From positions 186,001-250,000 of the forward strand of contig JAGYIJ010000001.1 of NCBI GenBank assembly GCA_018402685.1: a DNA stretch of 64,000 bases, given 5' to 3'. The translations under genes were made by a program, and so were the position numbers. The DNA comes from Aquiluna sp. (GTDB taxonomy: Bacteria; Actinomycetota; Actinomycetes; Actinomycetales; Microbacteriaceae). Below the pieces are notes generated by a model that made no database searches, had not been told where the DNA came from, and saw only the letters and a list, made by a program, of their open reading frames with translations. Shown one piece after another: positions 1 through 9,522 of the stretch (position 1 is the first letter of the stretch; the number at the start of each line of letters is the position of its first letter).

Positions 1-1194
1 TGAGAGCAGATTGCGCAGCAGTCGCTCGATTCGCTTGCCGTCAATCTCCGCCTCCACCGCACCTGGCGGCAATGCAATCTTGATTTCTGTGCTCTTGGAT
101 CTGGCTAGCGGCTCAATTGATGCGATCGCAGCACCAACCACTGCATTGAGATCCTGGGTTTCTAGCTCTGGGGTGACCGCTCCGGCGTCATAGCGTGAAA
201 TCTCCAATAGGTCCGCCAACAGCTTCTCGAAGCGCTCGATCTGGTTTTGCATCAACTCAGCAGAGCGCGATAGGGCGGGATCTAACTTCTCTCGATTGCC
301 AAAGATCACTTCCCCGGCAAGCTTGATTGTGGTCAACGGTGTTCTGAGTTCGTGGGAGACGTCGGAAACGAACCTGCGCTGCATTCTCGAGAGTTGGTCA
401 AGCTGTTGAATCTGCTGCTGCAAGCTGCCCGCCATCTTGTTGAAGGACTTGGCCAGCTGTGCGATGGAGTCCTCGCCCTTCTCGGGCAGCCTCCGATCGA
501 GCATGCCGGCTGAGAGTGATTGGGCGGCTTCGGCTGCCTCCTCGACCGGGCGAACCAGGCTCCTGGTGACCAGGTAGCTAACAGCTGCAATCATGCCAAT
601 CATTATGATTCCGGCGATTGCGAGTGCGTTTTGCACCAGCTCGAGTGACTGCTGTTCGGGGCTTAGGTCAAAGACCAGATAGAGCTCAAAGTCACCCGCG
701 AGCGGAATGGTGAGCGGAGCTCCGACGGTGATGCCGGGGATTGATACCCCATCTCTAAAGATCGCCACCGGGGTATAGCTCAATACCGACTGGGATTGCC
801 GGACCTCTTGACGCAGTTCCTCGGGGATTGTGGCCAGATCTAGGTCGATCGAGATTGGGGATTGGAACAGTTGCAACTGCGGCTGGCCCGGGCTGCGCAG
901 CAGCGCAACCTGCCTGGTCGCTGCGCCATCAGTGATCTCAAGCGATGGCACCACCGAGTTGATCAGGGTTTGCAACGCGGTTTCATCAGTCAGCGAGGCT
1001 GCTGCAACCGTATTTTGAACGGAACTAACAGCCCTCTCGGTCTCAAACAACACCTGCGAAAGTCGGCTTTGATAAAAACCATTGGCAAGTGAATACGACA
1101 AGAACCCACCGAGGGTCACCAGAGCCAGAGCACTCAAAAAGACCGTTGCAAAGACCGTTCTAGCGGTCAGCGAGCGCCGAAAAAGCGAAATCAA
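1..1194 (-). CDS. mtrB: Sensor histidine kinase MtrB (3' end outside window)
   Basis: Membrane sensor kinase that phosphorylates MtrA; in actinobacteria the pair controls cell-wall and division genes. I read an uninterrupted frame of 398 codons. It shows an N-terminal membrane helix after RRSLTARTVFA, an extracytoplasmic region of about 150 residues, a second helix (ALAIAGIIMIGMIAAVSYLVT), a HAMP segment (RSLVRPVEEAAEAAQSLSAG), and a HisKA box DVSHELRTPLTT with the phospho-acceptor His. The frame enters the ATPase N-box (RIERLLRNLLS) at base 1, so the G boxes are cut off by the window. The start is TTG at 1194, overlapping the mtrA stop as TTGA, which implies translational coupling. Identity rests on the domains and the mtrA neighbour. 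Confidence 0.93.
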   Translation of the reverse strand, partial: MISLFRRSLTARTVFATVFLSALALVTLGGFLSYSLANGFYQSRLSQVLFETERAVSSVQNTVAAASLTDETALQTLINSVVPSLEITDGAATRQVALLRSPGQPQLQLFQSPISIDLDLATIPEELRQEVRQSQSVLSYTPVAIFRDGVSIPGITVGAPLTIPLAGDFELYLVFDLSPEQQSLELVQNALAIAGIIMIGMIAAVSYLVTRSLVRPVEEAAEAAQSLSAGMLDRRLPEKGEDSIAQLAKSFNKMAGSLQQQIQQLDQLSRMQRRFVSDVSHELRTPLTTIKLAGEVIFGNREKLDPALSRSAELMQNQIERFEKLLADLLEISRYDAGAVTPELETQDLNAVVGAAIASIEPLARSKSTEIKIALPPGAVEAEIDGKRIERLLRNLLS

Positions 1195-1868
1195 GACTCA
1201 GTGCCGGCTCGATAACCGTGGCCACGAACAGTCATGACGATCTTTGGATTCTCGGGGTCCTGTTCGATTTTTGAGCGCAGCCGCTGGACGTGAACATTCA
1301 CCAACCGGGTGTCAGCCTTGTACTGATAGCCCCAGACCTGCTCCAAGAGCATCTCGCGACTGAAGACCTGATCGGGCTTCGCGGCCAGGGTGTGAAGCAG
1401 TTTGAACTCCAGCGGTGTCAAGGAAAGCGACTGTGTGCCGCGCTTGACCTCAAAGGTCTTGGGGTCCAGGGACAGGCCCGAAACGCTTACCCGCTGAGAA
1501 TCATCACCCATTGGGCGAAGCCTCGCCTTGACCCTTGCAATCAGCTCAACCCCGTTATGAGGTTTTACGACGTAGTCATCGGCACCAGCCTCCAAACCCA
1601 AGACAACGTCTTCGGTCTCACTCTTGGCGCTGAGCATGATGATTGGTACTCCAGAGTGAGCCCTGATCTGCCTGCAGACCTCAATTCCCGATTGACCGGG
1701 AAGCATGATGTCTAGCAAAACCAGATCGGGCTTCGACTCCGAAAATATGGAAACAGCACTTATGCCATCGCTAGCAAACAGGGGTTCGTATCCGGCACCC
1801 GAGAGCACCAAACCGACCATTTCACGCAGTGCATCATCGTCATCTACAACGAGAATCCTCTGGGTCAC
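1191..1868 (-). CDS. mtrA: Response regulator MtrA
   Basis: OmpR/PhoB-family response regulator of 225 residues. The receiver domain (about 1-115) has the acidic cluster Asp9-Asp12, phospho-acceptor Asp53 (LLDIMLPG), Thr/Ser switch near Ser80 and Lys102 (VVKP). A winged-helix DNA-binding domain (about 130-225) follows, with LTPLEFKLL and VWGYQYKADTRLVNVHVQRLRSK split features typical of MtrA. The start is GTG at 1868, preceded by AGGAGG at 1874-1879, which lies within 14 bases of the ahcY stop, so mtrA is probably cotranscribed behind ahcY. The order mtrB-mtrA-ahcY-manB matches the mycobacterial Rv3245c-Rv3257c region, though tmk is absent between mtrA and ahcY here. Confidence 0.95.
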   Translation of the reverse strand: MTQRILVVDDDDALREMVGLVLSGAGYEPLFASDGISAVSIFSESKPDLVLLDIMLPGQSGIEVCRQIRAHSGVPIIMLSAKSETEDVVLGLEAGADDYVVKPHNGVELIARVKARLRPMGDDSQRVSVSGLSLDPKTFEVKRGTQSLSLTPLEFKLLHTLAAKPDQVFSREMLLEQVWGYQYKADTRLVNVHVQRLRSKIEQDPENPKIVMTVRGHGYRAGTES

Positions 1869-1881
1869 TGCGCCCTCCTAG

Positions 1882-3342
1882 CTAGTAACGGTAGTGGTCT
1901 ACCTTGTAAGGTCCGTTTACTGGAACACCAATGTATCGTGCTTGGCGCTCAGTTAGGTGGGTCAATTCCACGCCGAGGGCATCGAGGTGCAGTCTTGCTA
2001 CCTTCTCGTCTAGCTCCTTCGGCATGATGTGGACTCCCAGACCGTACTCGTCAGCTCGCTCAAAGAGCTCAATCTGAGCCAGTACCTGGTTAGCAAATGA
2101 GGTCGACATTACAAATGAGGGGTGGCCAGTTGCGTTACCCAAGTTCATCAGACGGCCCTCGCTTAGCACCAAAATGGCACGGCCGTTTGGCAGTCTCCAC
2201 TCGTGAACCTGTGGCTTGATCTCGATCTTCTCGACACCTGGAATCTTGCCAATGCTGACCATGTCGATCTCGTTGTCGAAGTGACCAACGTTCGCCAAAA
2301 TCGCAAGGTTCTTCATCTTCAACACGTGATCTGCGGTGATGATGCTCTCGTTGCCGGTTGAGGTCACGAAGATATCGATCTGGTCAATTACTGACTCCAG
2401 GGTTGCAACCTGGTAGCCATCCATGACGGCCTGCAGTGCACAGATTGGGTCAATCTCGCTGACAATCACTCTGGCGCCCTGGCCACGAAGTGCCTCGGCG
2501 CAACCCTTACCAACATCGCCGTAGCCGGCAACAAAGCAGGTCTTACCGCCCATTAGAACGTCGGTGGCACGGTTTAGGCCATCTGGTAGTGAGTGGCGAA
2601 TGCCGTACTTGTTGTCGAACTTGCTCTTGGTGACAGCGTCGTTGACGTTGATGGCTGGGAACAATAGCTTGCCGGCTGCAAAGAACTCGTAGAGGCGGTG
2701 AACGCCGGTGGTGGTCTCCTCGGAGACGCCAATGATCTCCTTTGAGACCCGGGTGAAGTAGCTTCCATCGCGCTTCAGTGATTCACGCAACACATCGAGA
2801 ACTACCTGGTACTCCTCGGAGTCATCGACACCGGCCGGAGGAACCGAACCAGCTGCCTCAAACTCGACACCCTTGTGGACCAACATGGTGGCATCGCCAC
2901 CATCGTCCAGAATCAGGTTTGGACCCTCAAAGCCCTGGGCTGAGAAGTCAAAGATCTTCTCGGTGCACCACCAGTACTCTTCCAGGGTCTCGCCCTTCCA
3001 AGCGAAGACCGGAGTTCCCTTTGGCTCTTCCGGGGTTCCTAGGCCAACCACAACAGCTGCTGCTGCCTCGTCCTGAGTTGAGTAAATGTTGCAGCTTGCC
3101 CAACGCACCGAGGCGCCCAGGGCGGTTAGGGTCTCAATCAACACTGCGGTCTGCACGGTCATGTGCAGGCTGCCCGAGATGCGAGCACCCTTCAAAGGCT
3201 GGTGTGGACCGAATTCTTCGCGAAGAGCCATCAGCCCCGGCATCTCTGCTTCGGCTAGGCGGATTTGGTGGCGACCTGATTCAGCGAGCTGAAGGTCTGC
3301 GACCTTGAAATCAATTGATGTCATTGTCTGACTCATGGGCAT
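1882..3342 (-). CDS. ahcY: S-adenosylhomocysteine hydrolase
   Basis: Reversible hydrolysis of S-adenosylhomocysteine to adenosine and homocysteine, removing the by-product of methylation. The protein is 486 residues and carries the NAD-binding glycine motif AGYGDVGKG, the substrate Lys/Asp region [17 protein letters not shown], and the conserved C-terminal PFKVDHYRY-like end ([11 protein letters not shown]), which supplies a NAD contact in the tetramer. The frame is open upstream, but only starts after the manB stop are sensible: ATG 3342 (MPMSQT) or ATG 3336 (MSQT), both behind AGAAAGG at 3347-3353. I chose 3342, and 3336 is almost as good. Adenosine made here could be used by the adenosine deaminase encoded at 29.8-30.9 kb. 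Confidence 0.96.
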   Translation of the reverse strand: MPMSQTMTSIDFKVADLQLAESGRHQIRLAEAEMPGLMALREEFGPHQPLKGARISGSLHMTVQTAVLIETLTALGASVRWASCNIYSTQDEAAAAVVVGLGTPEEPKGTPVFAWKGETLEEYWWCTEKIFDFSAQGFEGPNLILDDGGDATMLVHKGVEFEAAGSVPPAGVDDSEEYQVVLDVLRESLKRDGSYFTRVSKEIIGVSEETTTGVHRLYEFFAAGKLLFPAINVNDAVTKSKFDNKYGIRHSLPDGLNRATDVLMGGKTCFVAGYGDVGKGCAEALRGQGARVIVSEIDPICALQAVMDGYQVATLESVIDQIDIFVTSTGNESIITADHVLKMKNLAILANVGHFDNEIDMVSIGKIPGVEKIEIKPQVHEWRLPNGRAILVLSEGRLMNLGNATGHPSFVMSTSFANQVLAQIELFERADEYGLGVHIMPKELDEKVARLHLDALGVELTHLTERQARYIGVPVNGPYKVDHYRY

Positions 3343-3364
3343 TTGGCCTTTCTGGTTATCGAAA

Positions 3365-4750
3365 CTAGCTGTTTCTAATTGCTTTGATTGCTTTGTCTCG
3401 AATCTCAACCATCAAGGCCTCGTGGTTTGATTCTGCGTTAAGTCTAAGCAATGGTTCGGTGTTTGAGGGGCGAACATTGAACCACCACCAACGCTCCTTA
3501 TTAGAACTAAAGGTGAGCCCATCAAATTCCTCAACACTCGCCTCTGGAAATGCCGCCTTGAGCCTTGCAATCGCAGCACCGCGGTCTTGGACCGTGGAAT
3601 TGATCTCTCCCGATGAGAAATAGGGCGTGTAATGCTCAGAGATTTCGCTCATGGGGGCATCGTCTGAACCGAGCTCGCTTATTAGATGAAGAGCCGCGAG
3701 CATGCCATTGTCGGCTCCCCAGAAGTCTCTGAAGTAGTAGTGCGCTGAGTGCTCCCCACCAAAAACGGCATTCGTGGCTGCCATCTGATCTTTGATGAGC
3801 GAGTGTCCGACCTTGGTGCGAACCGGCTTCGCACCCGCTTCGCTAATCACCTCTTCAACGTATTTAGAGGTTAGGAGATTGTGAAGCACGACCACATCAT
3901 TTTCACCCAACCCCCTGACGCGCTCAATCTCGCGCTTCGAGACAATTGCCGCTAATGCCGAGGGGCTCACCAATTCGCCCTTCTCATCAACTGCGAAGCA
4001 GCGATCGGCATCGCCATCAAACGCCAAACCTAGATCCGCCCCGACCTCCAACACCTTCGCCTGCAAATCAACCAGGTTCTTTGGGTCAAGCGGGTTGGCC
4101 TCGTGATTTGGGAAGCTGCCATCGAGCTCAAAGTACATCTCCACGATTTCTATTGGTAGACCCCGGTCTTTCAAAACAAGAGGAACCGTGTAACCACCCA
4201 TGCCATTGGCGGCATCCACCACAATCTTCAACGGCCGAATGCTTTTTAGATCCACCAACTCGTGCATGTAGTTGGCGTAGTCAATGCCAACATCCAAATC
4301 GCTCGTTGAGCCCTGCTTAGAAACGGCAGTAATCCCAGTCTCTAGATACGCCCTGGCGCGATCGCGGATATCTGCCAACCCGGTGTCCATGCTGATGCCT
4401 CTTGCCAAAGCCCGGGAGAACTTGATTCCGTTGTAGCTGGCAGGGTTGTGAGATGCGGTAAACATTGCCGCTGGCAGTTCATACTTACCCGAGGCGAAGT
4501 AGGTCATATCGGTTGAGCAAAGACCGATCAATTTCACATCCGCCCCTCGGGCATTTGCTCCTTTGGCAAAAGCTACGGCAAACCTCGGAGAGCTATCTCG
4601 CATATCGTGCCCAACAACCAATGCCTTACCGGCTAGTTCAAGCTCATCTGCAAAGCCGGCACCAAATGCTTCGATGACATCCTCGGTGAGCTCTTTGTCC
4701 ACCAGACCCCTGACGTCATAGGTCTTCACAAAGGCATCAAAGTCGATCAC
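3365..4750 (-). CDS. manB: Phosphomannomutase/phosphoglucomutase
   Basis: Interconverts mannose-6-P and mannose-1-P (and probably the glucose forms), giving substrate for ManC and GDP-mannose. The alpha-D-phosphohexomutase domains are visible: the active-site serine loop [15 protein letters not shown] (phospho-Ser), metal loop DGDADRCF, sugar-binding loop [11 protein letters not shown], and phosphate-binding loop [11 protein letters not shown] near the C-terminus. Length is about 461 residues, normal for the family. The longest frame begins at GTG 4756, but GGAG at 4758-4761 is only one base from it; the second GTG at 4750 has a 7-base spacing and was chosen. It lies 22 bases upstream of ahcY on the same strand and is divergent from the zincin gene. 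Confidence 0.93.
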   Translation of the reverse strand: MIDFDAFVKTYDVRGLVDKELTEDVIEAFGAGFADELELAGKALVVGHDMRDSSPRFAVAFAKGANARGADVKLIGLCSTDMTYFASGKYELPAAMFTASHNPASYNGIKFSRALARGISMDTGLADIRDRARAYLETGITAVSKQGSTSDLDVGIDYANYMHELVDLKSIRPLKIVVDAANGMGGYTVPLVLKDRGLPIEIVEMYFELDGSFPNHEANPLDPKNLVDLQAKVLEVGADLGLAFDGDADRCFAVDEKGELVSPSALAAIVSKREIERVRGLGENDVVVLHNLLTSKYVEEVISEAGAKPVRTKVGHSLIKDQMAATNAVFGGEHSAHYYFRDFWGADNGMLAALHLISELGSDDAPMSEISEHYTPYFSSGEINSTVQDRGAAIARLKAAFPEASVEEFDGLTFSSNKERWWWFNVRPSNTEPLLRLNAESNHEALMVEIRDKAIKAIRNS

Positions 4751-4782
4751 ATTCACACTCCGGTTGGTTAGCCTGCCAAGAA

Positions 4783-4788
4783 TACAAT
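4783..4788 (+). promoter_or_regulatory. -10 hexamer, leaderless start of the zincin gene
   Basis: TACAAT ends six bases before the ATG at 4795 and there is no Shine-Dalgarno sequence. This is the TANNNT-to-start spacing of actinobacterial leaderless transcripts. Transcription start on the A of ATG is inferred. Confidence 0.55.
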
Positions 4789-4794
4789 GGGCTC

Positions 4795-5184
4795 ATGGCG
4801 CCAGGGCTGAACCACCGAGATCGGCACGGCAGGGGCCTGCGCCGACCAATCCCCTCAAAGCTGTTTTCGCATGGAATTCAACGCGGCGGTTTTTTCAAGC
4901 AGGTGGTTTCCGACACTTGCGAATATCTGAAAGAAACCTTCAGTGAGGAACTCGGAGATCTGAAATGGCGAATCGAAGAGGTCCCCTACCTACAAGAGGG
5001 TGAGCAGGTCAGACGCTGGAGTGCGAAAAAGAGCAGCATGACAATCACCCTGTATCGAATCCCGATCGAGCGATTTGGCAAGAAGCGAATTCCCGATCCC
5101 CGAATCCATATCGAACAGGCCGTCATCTCCGCCGCTGCATCGCTGATTGACAAAGACCCTTGGGAACTAATCCACCCCGATTAG
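4795..5184 (+). CDS. Degenerate zincin-like metallopeptidase family protein (PF06262 type)
   Basis: A 129-residue protein of the actinobacterial family represented by Rv3259. The N-terminal RDRHGRGLR and the core with WRIEEVPYL, ITLYRIPIER and IHIEQAVISAAASLI match that family in order, and the position between manB and whiB2 is the same as in mycobacteria. Other PF06262 members have an HExxH zinc motif. At the matching helix this protein has HIEQAV, so the second His is missing and peptidase activity is doubtful. No signal peptide or membrane helix is seen, so it is probably cytoplasmic. The gene has a leaderless-type start and ends by sharing TTAG (5181-5184) with the convergent DUF5719 gene. 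Its function is unknown. Confidence 0.75.
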   Translation: MAPGLNHRDRHGRGLRRPIPSKLFSHGIQRGGFFKQVVSDTCEYLKETFSEELGDLKWRIEEVPYLQEGEQVRRWSAKKSSMTITLYRIPIERFGKKRIPDPRIHIEQAVISAAASLIDKDPWELIHPD

Positions 5185-6503
5185 TTGACCCTGATCTCCA
5201 GGTTGTTGCCAAGGTTCGTGGTTTCTCGTGGGTGAATAACCGAATAGCCATTGGGGTCCAACACCTCAAGAGCCACAGCAAATTCGATTGAGCCATCAAT
5301 CTTGATGCTGTTCGCCGATGTCGGCACGGCCGCCTGACCAAAAGGTGCGATAACCAGGGTTTGGTAGCTCAAGCGATCTCCAGTCCGAGTCTCTAAGCTC
5401 ACCTCAAGGGCCGAGGAGCTGGGGTTCGCAATCAACACGGAGTTTTTATAGCTCGACAGCGGCAAAGTCACCGAGGTGAATAGCTCCGCAGGCTGAATCC
5501 AGGCAAAATCCAATACCGGTTCGATACTGGGATTCAGAATCACTGCCAGCACCTCGGTGTTGCTGGTCAGAGTTGCGAGCTGATAAGTTCCAGAGATTTC
5601 AAGCTCTATTGCCGAGAAACCTCCTGGGTTCACCAGCTCTCGGAACAGTTCAACGTTGTCCTCACCAAAAACCGTTACCACCACCTCGGCAATCTCATCG
5701 CCCGGGTTATAAACGCGCATTGTTGGGTTTTGAAAACCTTGCGTCAAAGGCCGCAGGCCAGCAAAGACAAAGTCGGTATCGGGGCCAAGGGTTGGCCCCT
5801 CTATTTCAACACCGGTTGGCGTCAGCCCTCGGGTTTGGCGATTTTGCATCGCCATTGAAATTTTTGGTCCGGAGCTTTCGAAGTAGACCGCGAACGACAC
5901 TTCGCCGTTTGCGTATTGCGAGGTGGTAATCAGCTTTTCCTCGCCGGGAGCCAGTGCGAAGCGATCGGTGATTATTCGAGCGGGAAGATGAATCTCAAGT
6001 TCGACCAGGGCCTCTACCTCGGCTGGGTTGTGAGCAATGATTACCGATTCAAAGCCCACAACGGCCGAACCGTTGATGAGCCAACCAGAAGCCATTGGAG
6101 ACTGGCAGAACGTGCCAGCCAAACCCTTCGCCCGCTCTCTGTCTATTACCTGCGTCTGAATCATGGAAACCAGGTTGGTCGATTGCTCTTTGTCTCCGAC
6201 CTCGGCAAGAGCCGCGAGCACGGAGGTGACAGGTGGTGTGACCAAAATCCTCTCGGCGGTTAGCTGAGAGGAGATTAGGGCCTCACCCACCTTTTCGACC
6301 GTGCCCAATTCGACACCGCTCTCACCGCCAACCTCGGCGAGTGCTCCCGGGCAAACAACCTTCAGCGGTAGCGGCTCAACGCTGATTGACTGCAGTTCGC
6401 TGGCTTTGGTTTCCAGCTCACCAAACTGGGGAAATAGCTGCCAGTGGGCAACCGATAGACCAAGCACTAGTAGTGCGGTCAGAGCTCTTAGAAAGATCTT
6501 CAC
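5181..6503 (-). CDS. DUF5719-family envelope protein
   Basis: A 440-residue protein with an N-terminal signal anchor (KIFLRALTALLVLGLSVAHW) and a long beta-rich exported region. The tandem stretches with PTGVEIEGPTLGPDTDF and RVYNPGDEIAEVVVTVFG look like Ig/adhesin-type beta sandwiches. I recognise it as the actinobacterial DUF5719 protein that regularly follows a large GT2-membrane fusion gene; the counterpart in M. tuberculosis is next to whiB2. Start GTG 6503 overlaps the stop of the upstream glycosyltransferase gene as GTGA, so the two are translationally coupled and probably work together at the envelope. No catalytic motif is visible and no function can be assigned. Confidence 0.75.
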   Translation of the reverse strand: MKIFLRALTALLVLGLSVAHWQLFPQFGELETKASELQSISVEPLPLKVVCPGALAEVGGESGVELGTVEKVGEALISSQLTAERILVTPPVTSVLAALAEVGDKEQSTNLVSMIQTQVIDRERAKGLAGTFCQSPMASGWLINGSAVVGFESVIIAHNPAEVEALVELEIHLPARIITDRFALAPGEEKLITTSQYANGEVSFAVYFESSGPKISMAMQNRQTRGLTPTGVEIEGPTLGPDTDFVFAGLRPLTQGFQNPTMRVYNPGDEIAEVVVTVFGEDNVELFRELVNPGGFSAIELEISGTYQLATLTSNTEVLAVILNPSIEPVLDFAWIQPAELFTSVTLPLSSYKNSVLIANPSSSALEVSLETRTGDRLSYQTLVIAPFGQAAVPTSANSIKIDGSIEFAVALEVLDPNGYSVIHPRETTNLGNNLEIRVN

Positions 6504-9106
6504 TTGGTTTTTCTCACCATCCTTCTACCCGTAATCGATCCGGCAGTCGGGAGAGCCAAAAGAGCAAAGGCGGCCAGCACAATCAGTTGCACCTCGCGAA
6601 GTGGGTAGTGATCGATTTCATCAGTCGGAATCGAATTTGATTCCACGAAAGACCAAAGTTGGCCAAAACTCGTCTGCCCGGCGGGCTGCAAAATAACAAG
6701 CGAGTCAAGCGCTATCGCGACAGACCTGGAGATCTCTCCCGATCCTCTTAGCAACACGAAGTCGACTCCCAAAACCTGGTTCAGTTCCTGAACCCCAGCT
6801 GGGTTCCCGGCAATTAACGAACCGCTCAGCTGCGCCAAAAGTGAATCGATCTCAGAGCTGGGTCGGAAGAATCCATAGAGCAAAGAGGTCTCGTCTTGAC
6901 TGCGGCCATCTCCCCAAATCAGCTCAACCTCAATCTCTTGAGCATCGAGGTTAATCAACAGGGTCCTGGTCCCTGGGTTCACATCGCTGGCTGCAAGCAC
7001 GAGTGCAGGAACCTGGCGCTCTAGACCAAACTCAAAAGCCTTAGGTTGCATCGACCCGAATACCACCCCTGATGCCAGCGCCGAAACAGTTAGCAGCGCC
7101 GCACCGGTAATCCTCAACTTTTCGTCGCTGAGGCGATCTAGAGAGGCAGCAATCAAAACCAGCAGGGTGAGAAGTAGTGCAATCAGTAGTGGCTGGCTGC
7201 CGCCCACCGGTTGATAACTCGAGGCGTAGAGAAGCGCAATTGCCAAAACCCAGAGCGGGGCAGCCAGCCCCAAGCGGAAAACTGAGCCAACCAGAGCAAT
7301 CAGCGCCAAACCAATGAGCAAATAAAGCCAAACTGGCTGTTCGTAAATTGAAACCGGCCCCTGCTGCGCGCTTGAGGTAACGGTTAAAAACTCAAAGGCC
7401 TGTTGGCTAATGATGAACTGCAGCCACGGTGCCAAAAGTGCAGCACCGGGAACAAAGAACCAGATCAATACCCCAAGCCTTCGAAGCCGCTGAGCACCAA
7501 GACCGATGCTGACTAGCACCAGCAAAGCAAAAAGCACCGGCGAGCTCACCGCGATCAGGGCACCCGACAGACCCGCTAGACCGAGCCAGCGCCAGGACCG
7601 AGCGAGGTTGTAAGCAAAGGCGGCCTTGGCCAGGAAATAGCCGGTCCAGGGCAAAAAGGCGTGGACCACCAACTCCAAGACCGCAGCGTCACGCTGCAAT
7701 AGCAAGACCGGTGCGGCAAGTGCATAACTTAGACCAACCCCATTGCGAACCCAGCTGCTTTTAGAAACGGTGCTCGCAAGTAGCCATGCACCAAAAAAAG
7801 CCAGCGCCGGGGCGAACAACACAAACCAGGCCAGGCCACTTGAAGCACTGCCTGGCCAGATCGTGGCGATAAGGGTAAAGAACCAGTTAAACGGATCGCT
7901 TGGAAGACTGACCCCATCCAGATAACTCTGCGTGCTAGCAGCGGTGGCGCTCCAAATTGAATCCCAGCTTCTGCCAAGTGGAACAAGTCGCTCGGCATAA
8001 ATAGCACCCTGTGGCAATAGGCCAAAGCCCGCGGCTAGCGGAACTAGGGCGAGCCAAAACGACTTGGACTCCCAAATACCAAGGGCTCGCGCCTCAGGTT
8101 CTGGCTCCTCTTCAAACCTTCTTGATCGTCGCTGGCTGATCTGCTCCTGGGTTGCATAGAGCTGTGGGATCGAGGCCAGCGAGCCAAGTTTGCGAACTCG
8201 CTTTCTCGCAGCTAGTCGCTGACTTATCGTGAACCAGCTATAGAGCCACGCGCTGAACTGGCCAACTATGCGCGCGGGCCGCTTCTGGAAAAGGTTCAAC
8301 GGAACTGAAGCTATTGCGATCAGGGGCATCGCGAGATACAAGATAGGGATCAGCCAACCCGGCCACATTATCGTCGCCAGGTGAGTGTGTGCCTTGGAGA
8401 GCGCTTCTGCCCTGCCGCCAATCAGCTTTTTTGCCGGGTGCAGATTTGTCGTCAGACTCCCAGCGCTTAGCACCTTGGCACTCGGCTCGACAATGACTCT
8501 GAAGCCCATGGCACGAGCCTTGATGCAGAACTCGATATCTTGGGCATAGCTCGGAGAGCTGTCGTCGATGCCTCCGGTGTTCTGCCAAAGGCCCATTGCG
8601 ACCAGCATCCCGGCGGTTGAGACCGCCAGGGTGTCGCCGGTGGAATCGAACTGACCCTGGTCGTATTCGTCTTCAACCAGGGTGAATGGCCTTGAGGTCT
8701 TTGTGGTGGTCAAACCCAGTTGACGAATCTGAATCGGGTGCTCCCAATCCAGCAGCTTGGGTCCAATCACCGCTACTGAAGGTGATATCTCCGCGGCTCT
8801 AGAGAGCCGCTCTAGCGCCTCGGGCTCGGGCGCGGTGTCGTGATGCAAAATCCAGAGCCAGCTCGGGGTGCCCTGAAAAGCCCGAATGCCGTCTTCGATA
8901 GCCGCACCCTGTTTTTTTGAATCCGACATCAACGCGGCAAAGCCGAAGCTCTTCGCAAGATCTAGGCACTGCTCAGATTCCAAAGTCTCAACGACAACCA
9001 CCTGCTGCAGGGGGTGAGTCTGATTTTGCAGTGCGGTTAGGGTTTGGTGCAATGTCTCCGCGTTACCACGCGAAATAACGACGGCCGCTACGGTGAGCGA
9101 AGCCAC
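6500..9106 (-). CDS. GT2 glycosyltransferase fused to polytopic membrane domain
   Basis: An 868-residue protein. Residues about 5-230 form a family 2 (GT-A) glycosyltransferase: the AAVVISRGNAETLHQTL start, the donor-site LWILHHDTAPEPEAL in place of the DxD, and the acceptor-side SPSYAQDIEFCIKARAMGF. Helices around 240-290 and roughly ten more from 350 to 690 make up a large membrane part, followed by an extracytoplasmic stretch (about 690-840) and a last helix (REVQLIVLAAFALLAL). Such fusions transfer sugars to lipid-linked or secreted glycans, but the substrate is unknown. GTG 9106 lies six bases after the whiB2 stop with a weak ribosome site, so whiB2, this gene and the DUF5719 gene probably form one operon. 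Confidence 0.82.
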   Translation of the reverse strand: MASLTVAAVVISRGNAETLHQTLTALQNQTHPLQQVVVVETLESEQCLDLAKSFGFAALMSDSKKQGAAIEDGIRAFQGTPSWLWILHHDTAPEPEALERLSRAAEISPSVAVIGPKLLDWEHPIQIRQLGLTTTKTSRPFTLVEDEYDQGQFDSTGDTLAVSTAGMLVAMGLWQNTGGIDDSSPSYAQDIEFCIKARAMGFRVIVEPSAKVLSAGSLTTNLHPAKKLIGGRAEALSKAHTHLATIMWPGWLIPILYLAMPLIAIASVPLNLFQKRPARIVGQFSAWLYSWFTISQRLAARKRVRKLGSLASIPQLYATQEQISQRRSRRFEEEPEPEARALGIWESKSFWLALVPLAAGFGLLPQGAIYAERLVPLGRSWDSIWSATAASTQSYLDGVSLPSDPFNWFFTLIATIWPGSASSGLAWFVLFAPALAFFGAWLLASTVSKSSWVRNGVGLSYALAAPVLLLQRDAAVLELVVHAFLPWTGYFLAKAAFAYNLARSWRWLGLAGLSGALIAVSSPVLFALLVLVSIGLGAQRLRRLGVLIWFFVPGAALLAPWLQFIISQQAFEFLTVTSSAQQGPVSIYEQPVWLYLLIGLALIALVGSVFRLGLAAPLWVLAIALLYASSYQPVGGSQPLLIALLLTLLVLIAASLDRLSDEKLRITGAALLTVSALASGVVFGSMQPKAFEFGLERQVPALVLAASDVNPGTRTLLINLDAQEIEVELIWGDGRSQDETSLLYGFFRPSSEIDSLLAQLSGSLIAGNPAGVQELNQVLGVDFVLLRGSGEISRSVAIALDSLVILQPAGQTSFGQLWSFVESNSIPTDEIDHYPLREVQLIVLAAFALLALPTAGSITGRRMVRKTK

Positions 9107-9112
9107 GATTTC

Positions 9113-9418
9113 TTAGGCGCGCCTGCGCAGACGACGGCGCTCACGCTCGGAAAGACCGCCCCAAATTCCAAAGCGCTCGTCGTTCTTCAGCGCGTACTCG
9201 AGGCACTCAGACTTCACGGTGCACTGGGCACAGATTTTCTTGGCATCCCTGGTGGAGCCACCCTTTTCAGGGAAGAAGGCTTCTGGATCGGTCTGCGCAC
9301 AAAGAGCGTCTTCTTGCCAAGCTAGCGGATCCGACTCTCCGTCGCCGTAAGCCTTTGCCACCCCCAGTTTGAGAACGTCTACAAACCAGTTAGTTGGCAC
9401 CTGACTACGTTGTTCCAT
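9113..9418 (-). CDS. whiB2: WhiB-family transcription factor, WhiB2/WhmD type
   Basis: A 101-residue iron-sulfur regulator. Four cysteines (Cys40, Cys63, Cys66, Cys72) have the WhiB spacing C-x22-CxxC-x5-C that binds a [4Fe-4S] cluster. The turn GIWGG and the basic tail RERRRLRRRA are the regions that contact sigma factor and DNA. The N-terminal extension before Cys40 and the neighbourhood (GT2/DUF5719 genes, manB, ahcY, mtrAB) match mycobacterial whiB2/whmD, a regulator of septation, rather than whiB1 or whiB7; the paralogue call is inferred from this synteny. ATG 9418 has AAAGGGG about ten bases upstream and its own sigma-70-like promoter. Confidence 0.88.
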   Translation of the reverse strand: MEQRSQVPTNWFVDVLKLGVAKAYGDGESDPLAWQEDALCAQTDPEAFFPEKGGSTRDAKKICAQCTVKSECLEYALKNDERFGIWGGLSERERRRLRRRA

Positions 9419-9455
9419 GCCGGGATCCCCTTTGCTTCTAAATTGCGATGCTGTA

Positions 9456-9485
9456 ATTACAACGGTGTAAGTATGCCCGTGTCAA
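9456..9485 (-). promoter_or_regulatory. Promoter of whiB2
   Basis: On the minus strand a perfect -35 TTGACA (9480-9485) is followed after 18 bases by TGTAAT (9456-9461), one mismatch from consensus. The implied start near 9449 gives a leader of about 30 bases containing the AAAGGGG ribosome site. This is one of the few complete -35/-10 pairs in the window. Confidence 0.6.
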
Positions 9486-9522
9486 GTTGTATTTTTCCCC
9501 CAAAGTGGGAATTGGGTATAAA

